From the NCBI RefSeq assembly GCF_033807575.1, contig NC_084726.1:3658001-3722000 (forward strand): DNA of 64,000 bases, in the 5' to 3' direction. Below are positions 33,329 to 43,040 of this stretch, piece by piece. The notes below the pieces were generated by a model. That model did no database searches. It saw only the letters and a program-made list of their open reading frames with translations, and was not told the origin of the DNA. The translations under genes were made by a program, and so were the position numbers. This DNA comes from Cydia pomonella (lineage: Eukaryota; Arthropoda; Insecta; Lepidoptera; Tortricidae). How positions within the stretch are numbered: the stretch's first letter is position 1; every line of letters begins with the position of its first letter.

Positions 33329-33452
33329 CAGTTGCCATCAGATATATCGGAGCGCCCAAAATGCTCACAAATATCTGAACACGCACTCTAGCGCCTTTGA
33401 CAATAGAGGCGTGTTCAGATCAGATATTAGTGAGCATCTAGTCGCTCCGATA
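33329..33452. mobile_element. Palindromic Tc1/mariner-like MITE, right end lost
   Basis: It shares 'atatatcggagc', 'aatatctgaacacgc' and 'aggcgtgttcaga' with 22054-22176. TA precedes the left end (33327-33328). The right end is replaced by a run of A from 33454, so it is truncated or joined to another insertion. Confidence 0.65.
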
Positions 33453-33843
33453 TAAAAAAAAAAAAAACAAAATTTGGCGTTTGTCGATGTTCGAATGTTA
33501 TATTGCCTAGGCACCCTGAACACTTTAAGGGATATAGGGTCAAGGAGGGAACAGTGGCTCGGTAGAAAGAAGTCGGGTACGGTGCAGTACAGTTGCTTAC
33601 TTAACCTAATTTCAACACGAGAGAGGCGATATTTGGGCGACTGAGCCACTGTTGGAACTCAGCCACTGTTTCCGCCTTTACCCTACTCCTGCAGAATATT
33701 GAGTAATTTAGCTCTAGATTAGTCCAAAAAACTGAATCACAATGAATCGTAAAAATCTTACAAATACGTGATGTACCGTTGTGTAGCGTGGGTCGAAGTG
33801 TTGATCGTAAACATTTTAAATCCCTCTGCTTTGTCACGTCTTA
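33453..33843. other. Intergenic DNA, nothing recognised
   Basis: Two minus-strand frames (33365-33649, 33601-33837) lack motifs. I see no promoter or family match. Confidence 0.35.
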
Positions 33844-33996
33844 CGGCCCAATTCGAACAATGCTTATAAGATGTGACAGCGATACGGTACCGATCTGTCA
33901 CTTTCGAAACTGACTCTTCAACCAAAAACGTCACTTTTGAGTCACATCGGTATCGTATCCCTGTGACATCTTATAAGAATTGTTCGAATTGGGCCG
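33844..33996. mobile_element. PIF/Harbinger-like palindromic MITE
   Basis: The arms CGGCCCAATTCGAACAAT and ATTGTTCGAATTGGGCCG are flanked by TTA on each side (33841-33843, 33997-33999). The inner arms 'gcttataagatgtgacag' pair as well. The 3-bp TTA duplication fits Harbinger. The core 'aaaacgtcacttttgagtca' is shared with the element at 45159-45377. It has no open frame. Confidence 0.85.
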
Positions 33997-33999
33997 TTA

Positions 34000-34157
34000 G
34001 TCATAGAGCGTAGGTTACGCGTAGGATACGTTGTCGTAATGTTAGCGTGGTTGTAACATTTTTTTATGTGTTTAGTTCGCCAACACTTGTTACACCATAA
34101 TGGGCTATTTTACTCACGTGTTCGTGTAAAATCAGTATTTTGAGTGAGTGACTCAAC
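34000..34157. other. Left flank of the tandem array
   Basis: It holds 'ttttactcacgtgttcgtgt', 'aaaatcagtattttgagtga'. Nothing is recognised, although the cacgtg/gtgttcgtg pattern resembles parts of the array unit. Confidence 0.3.
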
Positions 34158-34159
34158 GG

Positions 34160-35577
34160 AATTATGACGCTTTTATTTTTAAATAGCTTTATTAGGACTT
34201 ACGCCTTTTTACTTCCGTATCATCATACAATTTTACACGATAGTGTATTTTTGACACGACCACATATTCCACCTGAAGTAGTAGTTAGTATAGCCCCTAG
34301 TTAATTAACTTAAGTACCTATGATTTATTGAAAAATACGACATTTGTTTTCCCTTCAAAAATAATTATGATGCTTTTATTTTTAAATAGCTTTATTAAGA
34401 CTTATGCCTTTTTACTTCCGTATCATCACACAATTTTACATGAGAGTGTATTTTTGACACGACCACATATTCCACCTGAAGTAGTAGTTAGTATAGCCCC
34501 TAGTTAATTAACTTAAGTACCTATGATTTATTGAAAAATACGACATTTGTTTTCCCTTCAAAAATAATTATGATGCTTTTATTTTTAAATAGCTTTATTA
34601 AGACTTATGCCTTTTTACTTCCGTATCATCACACAATTTTACATGAGAGTGTATTTTTGACACGACCACATATTCCACCTGAAGTAGTAGTTAGTATAGC
34701 CCCTAGTTAATTAACTTAAGTACCTATGATTTATTGAAAAATACGACATTTGTTTTCCCTTCAAAAATAATTATGATGCTTTTATTTTTAAATAGCTTTA
34801 TTAAGACTTATGCCTTTTTACTTCCGTATCATCACACAATTTTACATGAGAGTGTATTTTTGACACGACCACATATTCCGCCTGAAGTAGTAGTTAGTAT
34901 AGCCCCTAGTTAATTAACTTAAGTACCTATGATTTATTGAAAAATACGACATTTGTTTTCCCTTCAAAAATAATTATGATGCTTTTATTTTTAAATAGCT
35001 TTATTAAGACTTATGCCTTTTTACTTCCGTATCATCACACAATTTTACATGAGAGTGTATTTTTGACACGACCACATATTCCACCTGAAGTAGTAGTTAG
35101 TATAGCCCCTAGTTAATTAACTTAAGTACCTATGATTTATTGAAAAATACGACATTTGTTTTCCCTTCAAAAATAATTATGATGCTTTTATTTTTAAATA
35201 GCTTTATTAAGACTTATGCCTTTTGACTTCCGTATCATCACACAATTTTACACGAGAGTGTATTTTTGACACGACCACATATTCCACGTGAATGTAGTTA
35301 GTATAGCTCCTAATTAATTAAGTATATATGATTTATTGAAAAATACGACATTTGTTTTCCCTTCAAAAATAATTATGATGCTTTTATTTTTAAATAGCTT
35401 TATTAAGACTTATGCCTTTTTACTTCCGTATCATCACACAATTTTACACGAGAGTGTATTTTTGACACGACCACATATTCCACCTGAAGTAGTAGTTAGT
35501 ATAGCCCCTAGTTAATTAACTTAAGTACATATGATTTATTGAAAAATACGACATTTGTTTTCCTTTCAAAAATAATT
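34160..35577. repeat. Tandem array of seven units of about 203 bp
   Basis: Equivalent positions ('gatgctttta') fall at 34168, 34371, 34574, 34777, 34980, 35183 and 35379, giving periods of 203, 203, 203, 203, 203 and 196. Units 2-5 are almost identical (one or two substitutions, such as a/g in 'ttccgcctg'). The first and the sixth to seventh units differ more, and unit 6 has a 7-bp loss. Each unit contains 'gtgtatttttgacacgacca', 'catattccacctgaagtagt' and 'taattaacttaagtac'. It is non-coding satellite-like DNA, probably grown by unequal exchange or replication slippage. A diverged single relative is at about 42611-42680. Confidence 0.95.
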
Positions 35578-35605
35578 CAGCACGCAAATGTATCATCACT
35601 ATTTT

Positions 35606-35718
35606 GCGCACACTGGCGATTTGCGAGCGATTTGGAAGCGGCGAACACGTTGCGAGCTCGGGGCGAAGTCGCTGCGCGCTCACCTCGCTTTTTTCAAATC
35701 GCCAGTGTGCATGCGCCC
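35606..35718. mobile_element. Palindromic MITE (GCACACTGGCGATTTG arms)
   Basis: The left arm, 'gcgcacactggcgatttg' (35606-35623), pairs with 'caaatcgccagtgtgc' (35695-35710). The interior is GC-rich (gcgagctcggggcgaag) and gives overlapping frames on both strands that are not genes. It directly follows the tandem array. Confidence 0.7.
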
Positions 35719-35790
35719 TAAATGACGAGAATTTTAGATCTAAGAAAAACATGTCATTAGATGCATTTTTGATCTACCTATAGACTGGAT

Positions 35791-35888
35791 CTTTTTTTTA
35801 ATACTACGTCTGCGGCAAACAAGCATACGGCCCGCCTGATGGTAAGCAGTTTCCGTAGCCTATGTACGCCTGCAACTCGTTGAGCTCT
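35791..35888 (-). repeat. Family-A retroposon tail, copy 5
   Basis: A run of T, then 'atactacgtctgcggcaaac', 'aagcatacggcccgcctgat' and 'cctatgtacgcctgcaactc'. It is 5'-truncated soon after the shared tail. Confidence 0.7.
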
Positions 35889-37290
35889 ATTGAGAATGAA
35901 GGTTAACTATGCTCATTTAATTAAGGCTAACTTAAAAAAGTATTTCATAGTCGTTCCGTAGCAAATTACACATTCCGTCCGTCAGTTCGTCCATCCGTTG
36001 TTAAAAATACACATTTAACACAGGTTTTTAGGTTTTTTAACACGCTTTTATTAGGTCGACCTGTATGTAACTAACTATGTAATGGAATCTAAGGTAACTA
36101 ATTTAACCATCTTCCTAAGATCGTAGCGTCATGAAAATTGGCAGCTGTATGTAGTTCTGATGACAATACAATAATATGGTTCTGTCGAACATGTGTTTAT
36201 TCCATTTTCTATCTGTACCTGTAATTAGCTTTGTATTGTTACCTAAATCTGCATAATGTTTTTGTAGCTGTTGGTACTCCTTAAAATAAATAATAATCTT
36301 CAAATAAATAATTACTACAATATAACAGAGATGTCTCTATTGTTAACAATACATTAAATTTGGAGATGTATAAAGTCCCCAATGTCAGAGTACTAATACT
36401 AATAAGATTTGGAGGTAAAAAGTCTCTCCAAGCGTCAAAATGAAATTATATAAAATTAAATTGAAATCGTAGTGTCTCGCGCTTACTTTCATAGATTTAA
36501 AGCTAGCACTGTAGATATTGTTAGGAAAACTTTATGAGTGCGAAAGAGATAGACAACAAAGAGTGTGACCACTTTAACTTCTTTGTACCTAGTCCAGGGC
36601 TCAGCAATTAGTTTCTTCAGCGGTCCAGTACTTGAGTTTATTAAATAAGTAAAAAAATAATATAGATCGGCGGTCGGAATGTGTTGGGGTAAAAGAAATA
36701 CGTATCTACTAAACTAGAAGCACTTTCTGCTCTAGCAATGGTAAGCAAAATGCCTTGGTAAGCATTGCAGTAGGTAGCGAAGTGCCAAAGTATAAAGTGC
36801 TTCTGGTGAATTAGATACTAGTGATTTTCTAAATTACCGGTTTTTGAAGTTATTCCAATGTGGTTACTTGGAAACTTTGTATGTACGAGTATGAATACAA
36901 AAGGATGGATTTTTCAAGGAAACTTCTTATACTACAGATAAGTCCCGCGCATGACGCCCCAAGTGTTTTTTTATTCATTTATGTAGGATTGTGATGTCCT
37001 CTGTTTTGCAAGTGGGTTCGGTAAAACCAGATTTTTTTATTATTAGAAGATATTCACTTTAAATGTAATTCTATTTATCTGTCTGAAAGGGTTTTTGAAA
37101 GGGAAGAATCTTTGAAGTTTTTATGCAAATTTTGTTTTGATAATAAATTGAAGTTAAGGTGTATTTTTGTAGTACTCATTCGGCCTAGGCCAGCTTCGAA
37201 GACCATAGGTGACACACTTTATTTTTTTAAATTTTACTGTATGAAATAGGAACAATATTAAGTATTTTCCTTAAACATTTGTTCTATCAT
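35889..37290. other. AT-rich intergenic DNA, nothing recognised
   Basis: It contains a repeated short phrase, 'gaagtgcc'/'agtgcttctgg', near 36700-36800 and scattered (TTTTTTA) tracts. No gene or family match is supported. Confidence 0.4.
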
Positions 37291-37294
37291 CGCA

Positions 37295-37522
37295 CCGCTC
37301 GCCGTCGGCAGGGTGTTCATCCTCATAACCCTGGAGCCTAAATGGTCGCGCACTGTGCGGTTTAAGAGGAATTTCCTCCCGCGGCCGCTCTGGCTGTGGA
37401 ATGAGCTCCCTGCCGAGGTTTTCCCGATGGGACACCTCTGGAGTTACAGGCGTCCATAGGCTACATTGATTGCTTATCATCAGGCGGGCCGTATGCTTGT
37501 TTGCCACCGACGTGGTATAAAT
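37295..37522 (+). mobile_element. LINE ORF2 C-terminal end with family-A tail
   Basis: The plus strand reads LEPKWSRTVRFKRNFLPRPL, then WLWNELPAEVFPMG before the frame fails. It matches the LINE ending '(S)RTVRF.R.FLPR...LWNELP.EVFP'. The downstream 'cctctggagttacaggcgtc', 'atgcttgtttgccaccgacg' and 'tggtata' is the family-A tail. This links the non-coding family-A copies to a LINE source. It is truncated and non-functional. Confidence 0.75.
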
Positions 37523-37890
37523 AAATATTATTTAGGGTTGGCAATTACAAATGGAAAATAATATGTGCCAAATTCCACCTCTGCTGCATGCCACCTCTAG
37601 CTGTGTGGCACAGGTGAACTGTTTTGATAGCGTTTTTTATCACATTTTCGCACATTTCCGGCGTTATCTGTGACTGTGTCCCAATTATTTTGTTTTAACT
37701 GTTGACGATATATCGGCCTGTTAGCATATATTCATATTCATATTCGTATATTTATAATAATTCATATTACATGTCACTTATTTACAGTAAAATTAAAATT
37801 AGCATAATAAATACAATGTTAAATAGAAATAATTATACCTACAGTTACATTAAATATTATAAATAAATAAATATAAATATAAATATTATA
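37523..37890. other. AT-rich intergenic DNA
   Basis: It includes 'tattcatattcatattcgta' near 37731-37750 (a short tandem repeat) and AT-rich flanks. Nothing else is seen. Confidence 0.35.
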
Positions 37891-37957
37891 GGACATTATT
37901 ACACAAATTGACTAAATCCCGCAATAAGCTCTATAAGGCTTGTGTTGAGGGTACTTC
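37891..37957 (-). repeat. SINE-1 tail fragment
   Basis: The block 'ggacattattacacaaattg', 'actaaatcccgcaataagct' and 'gagggtact' is the reverse of the SINE-1 3' tail (compare 5330-5398). Confidence 0.6.
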
Positions 37958-38099
37958 TCAGATCATAGAAAGTACTAGATGGCTGACGGAGGCGTGGCGC
38001 GTGTCGCCGCGACATGGCCACATCGTGGCCATTCCGGCCCGCCGTAAGACAGTAGCAAATTAGCTGTCATTGAACAATGTGCGCGTCAATTTTATTGAA

Positions 38100-38190
38100 A
38101 TGCCGAATTATAGCGTTATTTTGTGTCGAAATAGGAGTGCATCCAAAAACTATAAGGATCATGGAGTTACATACCACATTTTTTTTCACG
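38100..38190 (+). pseudogene. THAP-domain gene remnant, first exon
   Basis: A frame starting ATG at 38100 reads MPNYSVILCRNRSASKNYKD, then HGVTYH. It matches the amino end of THAP zinc fingers ('MP..C...C.NRS......GVTYH.FP'). The first zinc-binding Cys is replaced by Ser (residue 5), while the second (Cys9) is kept. The DNA just upstream (37985-38060) is GC-rich compared with its surroundings, as a promoter might be. The second half of the domain lies at 39023-39130. THAP domains bind DNA in host regulators and in P-element-type transposases; which of these this was cannot be told. Confidence 0.6.
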
Positions 38191-38674
38191 TATTAGTCAA
38201 TAAAACCATACATTTTAACAAATAAATCCAGTGACATATGATTTTTCTGAGTCAGACCATGTTGTCATACAAACGCGTGGCAATTTGTCTATGCATCCTA
38301 CATTGACGCTTTGGCATGGAAAACTATTTGTAGTGTCCCTAGCAACGGCGCAATGCATTAAACCGCTAACGATATTCACAGGGGCATTATTGTTTCTTGG
38401 TACGACCGCCAACCGCTCCCTTCATTGACGCCGCGAAGTAGAGTGGTGCTCGTGCATATAATTGATCTTTGAGCGTTATCGATAAAAATGTTTGGATATA
38501 GTGTGTATGAAAGTAATTATTTTTCAAGTAAAATTTTACAATTATTTTATATGCACCTAATATTTAATTTGATACTTATTAATTTGGATTAAAAATCGAA
38601 TAGGTAAGCCAAAAAATAAACTGATTTAATAAAGTACAATTTATTTATAACGGGTCTCTATTGTTTCCCATAAA

Positions 38675-38885
38675 GTTTTAAGTCATAATGTATTGTTTGT
38701 CCGCATTTTCGTTAGTCATAATTTGGTTTTTCTCAGAAACGCGTAACTTTTCAGGATTGCCATAAAACAAACCTAACCTAACCTAACCTATCTATAGGAT
38801 AATCTAAGGAAATTCCTGAAAAGGTAACGGTTTCAGAGTTATGACTAATGATAATATGACTATCATTACATTATGACTTTCAATA
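38675..38885. mobile_element. Palindromic MITE with TTAGG-type loop
   Basis: The outer arms 'taagtcataatgta' (about 38678) and 'tacattatgacttt' (about 38867) and the inner arms TTAGTCATAA (38712-38721) and TTATGACTAA (38839-38848) form a nested palindrome. 'gtaacttttcagga' pairs with 'tcctgaaaaggtaac'. The loop contains about four CCTAA units (38769-38789), the insect telomere sequence in reverse. It has no open frame. Confidence 0.7.
38769..38789 (-). repeat. Short interstitial TTAGG-type repeat
   Basis: About four units of CCTAA, equal to TTAGG on the other strand, which is the usual insect telomere repeat. It lies in the loop of a MITE, so it is more likely part of that family than a telomere scar. 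Confidence 0.75.
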
Positions 38886-39022
38886 ATTATGTCAAACAAA
38901 GGGATCCGATTTATAACATTACAGTTTATACCAATAAGTATATTTTATTCAGGTTCTTAGCAACGATTCGAATAACTGCACAAGGTATAATCAAATATAT
39001 TTATGATTGCAATTTTTTTCAG

Positions 39023-39130
39023 TTTCCCGAAAAATTCCAATATTAAAGAAAAATGGATAGATGCTACAAGTAGAGGGCCCTAACTGGTTTACGAGCGAGA
39101 AAAGTGTTATTTGTTTGGATCATTTTCAAG
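39023..39130 (+). pseudogene. THAP-domain gene remnant, second exon with frameshift
   Basis: After the acceptor-like AG the frame reads FPKNSNIKEKWIDATSRGP. A one-base shift follows at 39078-39082 (the original frame hits TAA). Then NWFTSEKSVICLDHFQEKCF continues. These are the diagnostic later parts of a THAP finger: the Trp, the Pro, and C-x2-H (CLDH) followed by F. The frameshift and the lost Cys in exon 1 indicate a pseudogene. A reading-frame change by an unrecognised short intron is possible but less likely. Confidence 0.65.
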
Positions 39131-39975
39131 AAAAATGTTTCCAGTTACACTTCGCCTCATTTATACATATAACGATAGAATATAAATATGTTTAAAATAA
39201 TAGCATATTGTATACTTAGTCGATCCAGAAGTTCTATCAGAAAGATTTTTACTGATAATTATGACTCTTTCCTTATTATTCGTACATATGAGTTAAAATC
39301 TTATTTAATGGTGCATTATACTTACAATATAATTTACTATAACTTGCTTTCGCAGTTCTTCATAACTCTATGTAACATGCTGGAATTGCTTTTAATTGGT
39401 GACGAAATATGCTATAATAAAGTAAAACTTTTTTTTAATTAAGCGCTCACGTCTAACGACAATCCCAAAGTAAACAATTTAAACAAACATTACATCAAAT
39501 AATGACTAAAATTTAAACCAATTTGATTAGTTAAGCATAAACAAGCTTTCGCATCATGGTACATGTTTTTTTTATTTTATTAAAAGCTTTGTATTACATT
39601 TTATCAGTAAAAACCTTTGTGAGAGAACTTATGGATCAACTAATATACCTTACAGGTACCTTAAAATTCTTAGCTCGTAAATAAGGTCAAAAATTTAAAG
39701 GAATATAAATTAAGTCTATGGCAATTATTACTTAAAACAAAAATGTCAAAACTCTAAGGTCATGTTCAGAACATGTAAAATATCGATAGCTCTATCGAAT
39801 TGTCCTCACTCTAGTGCCGCCGCTCTAGACTCCTACACCGCGCGGTTTGGCCAATCACAGCGCGTGAGTTGGTTGTCTGGCCACGTTTTGTAATGATGTG
39901 GTGGGGGACAGTTGGAGACAGCGAGACTCGTTGAAATTATGCGTCGTTATAAATCTCCTTACTTCTTATATCTAT
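39131..39975. other. AT-rich intergenic DNA
   Basis: It contains a second copy of the repeat 'aagctttgtattacatttta' (39585-39635; compare 18033-18080) and a GC-richer patch at 39810-39960 (ggtttggccaatcacagcgc). An 84-codon AT-rich frame (39188-39442) lacks motifs. No gene is called. Confidence 0.4.
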
Positions 39976-40169
39976 GGGGTACTTAGACAACGATATATAT
40001 AATATACGAGTATAAATATTTATAAATACTTAAATACATAGAAAACACTCATGACTCAGGAACAAATATCCATGCTCATCACAAGAATAAATGCCCTTAC
40101 CAGGATTTGAACCCGGGACCATCGGCTTCGTAGGCAGGGTCACTACCCACTAGGCCAAACTGGTCGTCT
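39976..40169 (-). repeat. SINE-1, near-complete copy
   Basis: On the minus strand the order is GACGACCAGTTTGGCCTAGT (A box TGGCCTAGTGG), 'tagtgaccctgcctacgaag', B box GGTTCAAATCC, 'aagggcatttattcttgtga', 'ttcctgagtcatgagtgttt' and the tail 'tatcgttgtctaagtacc'. It is the most complete copy and serves as the family reference in this window. It lies just beyond the 3' end of the LINE fragment at 40180-41000. Confidence 0.9.
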
Positions 40170-40179
40170 AGGTAATTAC

Positions 40180-41000
40180 TTACATTAGGTAATTACTTAA
40201 CTAATAAAATCTGCAAAATTGTAGAAAGTGTGCTCGATAAGCCACAGTTTGAGTCTTGATTTTAAACTGGCTAGTGACGGCGCTTCTGTGACTTGTGGTG
40301 GCAGACGGTTGTAAACTGCCGGTCCCATTACATGAGTAATTTTTGCGGATTTTGCCAATTTATGCTTGACGCCCACAAGCTTTCTGGCGTTTCGAAGGTT
40401 TCGCCCATGGATATCCGCTCCACTTGAGTATTCGTCAAGGTGACATCGCACGTATGCAGCCACTTGGAAAATCACGAGGGAGGGCAGAGTAAGTATCCGA
40501 AGATCTTTAAAGTAAGGCCTTGCGGAGGTGCTTTGACCAACCTGCACAATGGCTCGGACAGCTCTCTTTTGCATGCGAAAGACACGCTCCCATTCGGCAG
40601 CGCGGCCCCACAGCTCTGCGCCGTATTGTAGGAGCGTGTGTGTACAGTGGCGAAATAGCATGACCGTACTAAATTTTTGGGCACCGCACTCTCGCTAGAC
40701 GGCGCAGGGCAAAGCAAGCGCTGGCTAGCTTGTTACAGACTTTGCCTGTGTGCGATTCCCACTGCAGCCCTCTATCAAGTTCAAAACCCAGGAATGTGGT
40801 AGTCTGAACCTGACTAACTGGAGCACCATCCACAAACACTCCAAGGTTTCTTGGGGCTCCACCTCCGAGATAGAAATGAAGAAAATGGGTTTTATTGATG
40901 TTAAGAACCAGTCCATTGCTCCGGAAGTACTGTGACACCTGGTTTGCGACGTTATTCAGACACTGCTCGAGCTTGTCAATGCCATGTGCACACACGTCCT
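40180..41000 (-). mobile_element. Jockey-superfamily LINE, C-terminal RT region, frameshifted
   Basis: Two minus-strand frames make one protein region broken by a shift near 40662-40670. The first (40995 to 40669) reads IDKLEQCLNNVANQVSQYFR, then GLVLNINKTHFLHF and FLGFELDRGLQWESH. These are the segments after the YADD motif in LINE RTs. The second (40661 to 40197) reads HTLLQYGAELWG, RMQKRAVRAIVQVG and VYNRLPPQVTEAPSLASLKS, typical of the ORF2 C-terminus. The catalytic motifs and endonuclease are absent (5' truncation near 41000). It is dead. Confidence 0.85.
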
Positions 41001-41649
41001 TTTAGATAACCCTACAGAAGAAATATCTGTTTGCATGAACTTTTAGTTACAGCGGGTCGCGCACTGCCAACGCGCCACGTGAAGCCTGCGAGGCGGCGCA
41101 ATTAACATGCATTAAAAAAAAAAAAATTTAGATTAGTATAGAAATCATGCAATTAAGTACATACAGTATATGTTCAACACTACGTACCTACTCCTCACAA
41201 AAGTTATAGCGCCTCACAAAATTAAGCGAAATTATTTTATTCCCGTATGAACCGTAATTTAAATAAAGATTGGATTTTCCTTGTTATTATAATAATATTC
41301 AGGCTGAGCCTTTTGTTATGTGGAGAAGTAATTATGAACTCATATTGTACGTACAACAGTACTTTCATTTCATATAATAATTATGCGGGGTATAAGTTGA
41401 ATTAGAGTTTTGACCTGATAAAATAAATGTCTGATTGTTCTTATAACAGTTATAACCTTCTACAAGGTGTAACAAAAATGGGAAAAAAGTAGTAGACAAT
41501 TTTTTTATGCGATTTTTTTTGGATTTTGTATGGAGGGTTGAACGACCTGCCCTGTAGAAAACATATTTTTTTTTCGCGGTAAAAATTATTTCTTCAAAAT
41601 TCCTCTTAATCAGAACACGATACATGTTAAAACTATAATAGTATTTAGT
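41001..41649. other. AT-rich intergenic DNA
   Basis: A short GC-rich start (41045-41100) is followed by AT-rich sequence with no family match. A minus-strand frame at 41365-41625 lacks motifs. Confidence 0.35.
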
Positions 41650-41662
41650 AGTAAAAAATCTT

Positions 41663-41893
41663 CCTTGAGAGAATGAATGAAGATCGGAACGTAAAAAGAG
41701 CGTACCTGGGTCGCCTAGCAGGAGGACGTCCTATCGGACGCCCTAGGTATCGCTGGAGCGACATGGTGGAGGCGGATCTGCGCGAGCTTCGAGTCGACAA
41801 TTGGCGAGAGGTCGCACAGGACCGAGAAAAGTGGCGCTGTCTTGTGTCGGAGGCCAAGTCTCATTTTGGGTCGCTGATCCAACGGAGTAAGTA
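41663..41893 (+). mobile_element. LINE ORF2 C-terminal fragment with 13-bp target duplication
   Basis: The frame reads DRNVKRAYLGRLAGGRPIGR, PRYRWSDMVEADLRELRVDN, WREVAQDREKWRCLVSEAKS, HFGSL and stops. This is a very typical LINE ending ('RP.GRPR.RW.D.VEADL..L....WR..AQDR..WR.LV.EAK.HFGSL'). It is flanked by AGTAAAAAATCTT at 41650-41662 and 41894-41906. The frame is uninterrupted, so the insertion is fairly young. There is no catalytic region. Confidence 0.9.
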
Positions 41894-42134
41894 AGTAAAA
41901 AATCTTGAAATTGAATCTTTCCTGCAACTTAGATTAAATGTCGCTGTTTGACCCGATAATTGACCGATAGAGAATACCTTGTGTCATTAAGTCCGCCATT
42001 TGTACATTTTCTTTATATGTGCAATAAATTTAAATTAGCATACATCAATCCACTTTATCTAAGAGAACTCCGCAAATGTTAGCAAAGCGAGGGGCATATA
42101 AGTCAAATTAAAAATAAGTACAGTCAAAAGATAT

Positions 42135-42458
42135 AATTTGTGACCCATTGTGTATCTTGTATCATTTGATATTTACCACTAGTTTTTCGGTAAAGGAAAA
42201 CATCGTGAGGAAACCTACATACATCTGCGAAGAAATTCAAAGGTGTATGTGAAGTCTCCAATCCGCAGCTAGCGTGGGGACTATAGCCCGAGCCCTTTCG
42301 CACATGAGAGGAGGCCTGTGCCCAGCAGTGGGACGTATATAGGCTGAATTATTATTTTATTATTATTTGTACCTTGTCACGGTGACCAAACAACATGAAT
42401 GTCGCTAGAGACCTCATACTATTGTCACCGTGTCAAGGTACGAAATGGGTCACAAATT
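42135..42458. mobile_element. Palindromic MITE invaded by a SINE
   Basis: The outer arms AATTTGTGACCCATT (42135-42149) and its perfect reverse complement (42444-42458) enclose a second inverted pair, 'gtaccttgtcacggtgac' (42371) and 'gtcaccgtgtcaaggtac' (42424). A truncated SINE-2 (42159-42350) sits next to the left arm. A scrap of the same MITE family is at 7318-7358. Confidence 0.7.
42159..42350 (+). repeat. SINE-2, head-truncated copy
   Basis: It starts at 'gtatcatttgatatttacca' without the tRNA-like head and runs to 'cccagcagtgggacgtatat', 'aggctgaatt'. About 12 bases are missing around 'atccgcagctagcgtgggga' compared with 6091-6386. Confidence 0.85.
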
Positions 42459-42460
42459 GA

Positions 42461-42600
42461 CCCCCTTATTCATAAACGTCTACTAAAGTTACGATGCCTC
42501 TAATAATCGTTTGTCCCTTTCCGACGTATTGGTATGATGGAAAGGGACAAACGATTATTAGCGGCTTCGTAACTTTAGTAGACGTTTATGAATAAGGGGG
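42461..42600. mobile_element. Near-perfect palindromic MITE (CCCCCTTATTC arms)
   Basis: A 140-bp element. CCCCCTTATTCATAAACGTC at 42461 pairs with GACGTTTATGAATAAGGGGG ending 42600, and pairing continues through 'actaaagtta' and 'taataatcgtttgtcccttt'. The flanks are TGA and TAA, which may be a decayed TWA duplication (Harbinger-like). No frame is present. Confidence 0.85.
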
Positions 42601-42602
42601 TA

Positions 42603-43040
42603 AATCTTTTTACTGAGCATATACAGCGTGTGTTTTTGATACGAACACATAATCAAAGGGCAGTTAGTTTAGGCTGTAATTAACACACTTTCGTGATAGG
42701 TTTTATAAGAAATATAATAATAATAATTCAGCCTATATACGTCCCACTGCTGGGCACAGGCCTCCTCTCATGTGCGAGAGGGATAAGAAATGGACGACTT
42801 TTATTTCAAATAAAATAATTCAGCAAGCAACGCACTACTTTGTTATTTATAACTCAAAACGTCTCATTATTGACGCGACGTCACAACTGTCACAAGTGAT
42901 TATACAATTTAAAAATTAATTATGTTCTGGTAGTGAAGACTAAACTAAAAAAAACTTTCAGAATTGCTTTATAGTACTAAAACCTACGTCTAGTTCAAGT
43001 TTGAGGTTATATCAAAAATACACACTGTATGTGCTAGATT
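42603..43040. repeat. Inverted-repeat-bounded segment related to the 203-bp unit
   Basis: 'gagcatatacagcgtgtgtt' near 42617 pairs with 'aaatacacactgtatgtgct' near 43016-43035. The left portion (gtgtgtttttgatacgaaca and on) resembles the array unit at 34160-35577. A SINE-2 tail is inserted at 42723-42782. The segment is probably an old element of the family from which the array arose. Confidence 0.45.
42723..42782 (-). repeat. SINE-2 tail fragment
   Basis: The block 'attcagcctatatacgtccc', 'actgctgggcacaggcctcc' and 'tctcatgtgcgagagg' is the SINE-2 3' end reversed. Confidence 0.8.

Larger units (their letters stand above)
38191..39022 (+). other. Apparent intron of the THAP remnant
   Basis: It separates the two THAP pieces. 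A polypyrimidine stretch and AG ('aatttttttcag') end it at 39022. The 5' boundary is not clear; 'cacgtatta' near 38190 is a weak donor. It holds the palindromic MITE at 38675-38885 and overlapping frames at 38215-38428 that I do not recognise. Confidence 0.4.

Noticed and set aside
34160..35577. CRISPR-like repeat array
   Set aside because: Units are about 203 bp with no separate variable spacers, in DNA that looks eukaryotic; it is a satellite-type tandem array.
38769..38789. Interstitial telomere or chromosome-fusion scar
   Set aside because: Only about four CCTAA units, placed exactly in the loop of a palindromic MITE; more simply part of that MITE.
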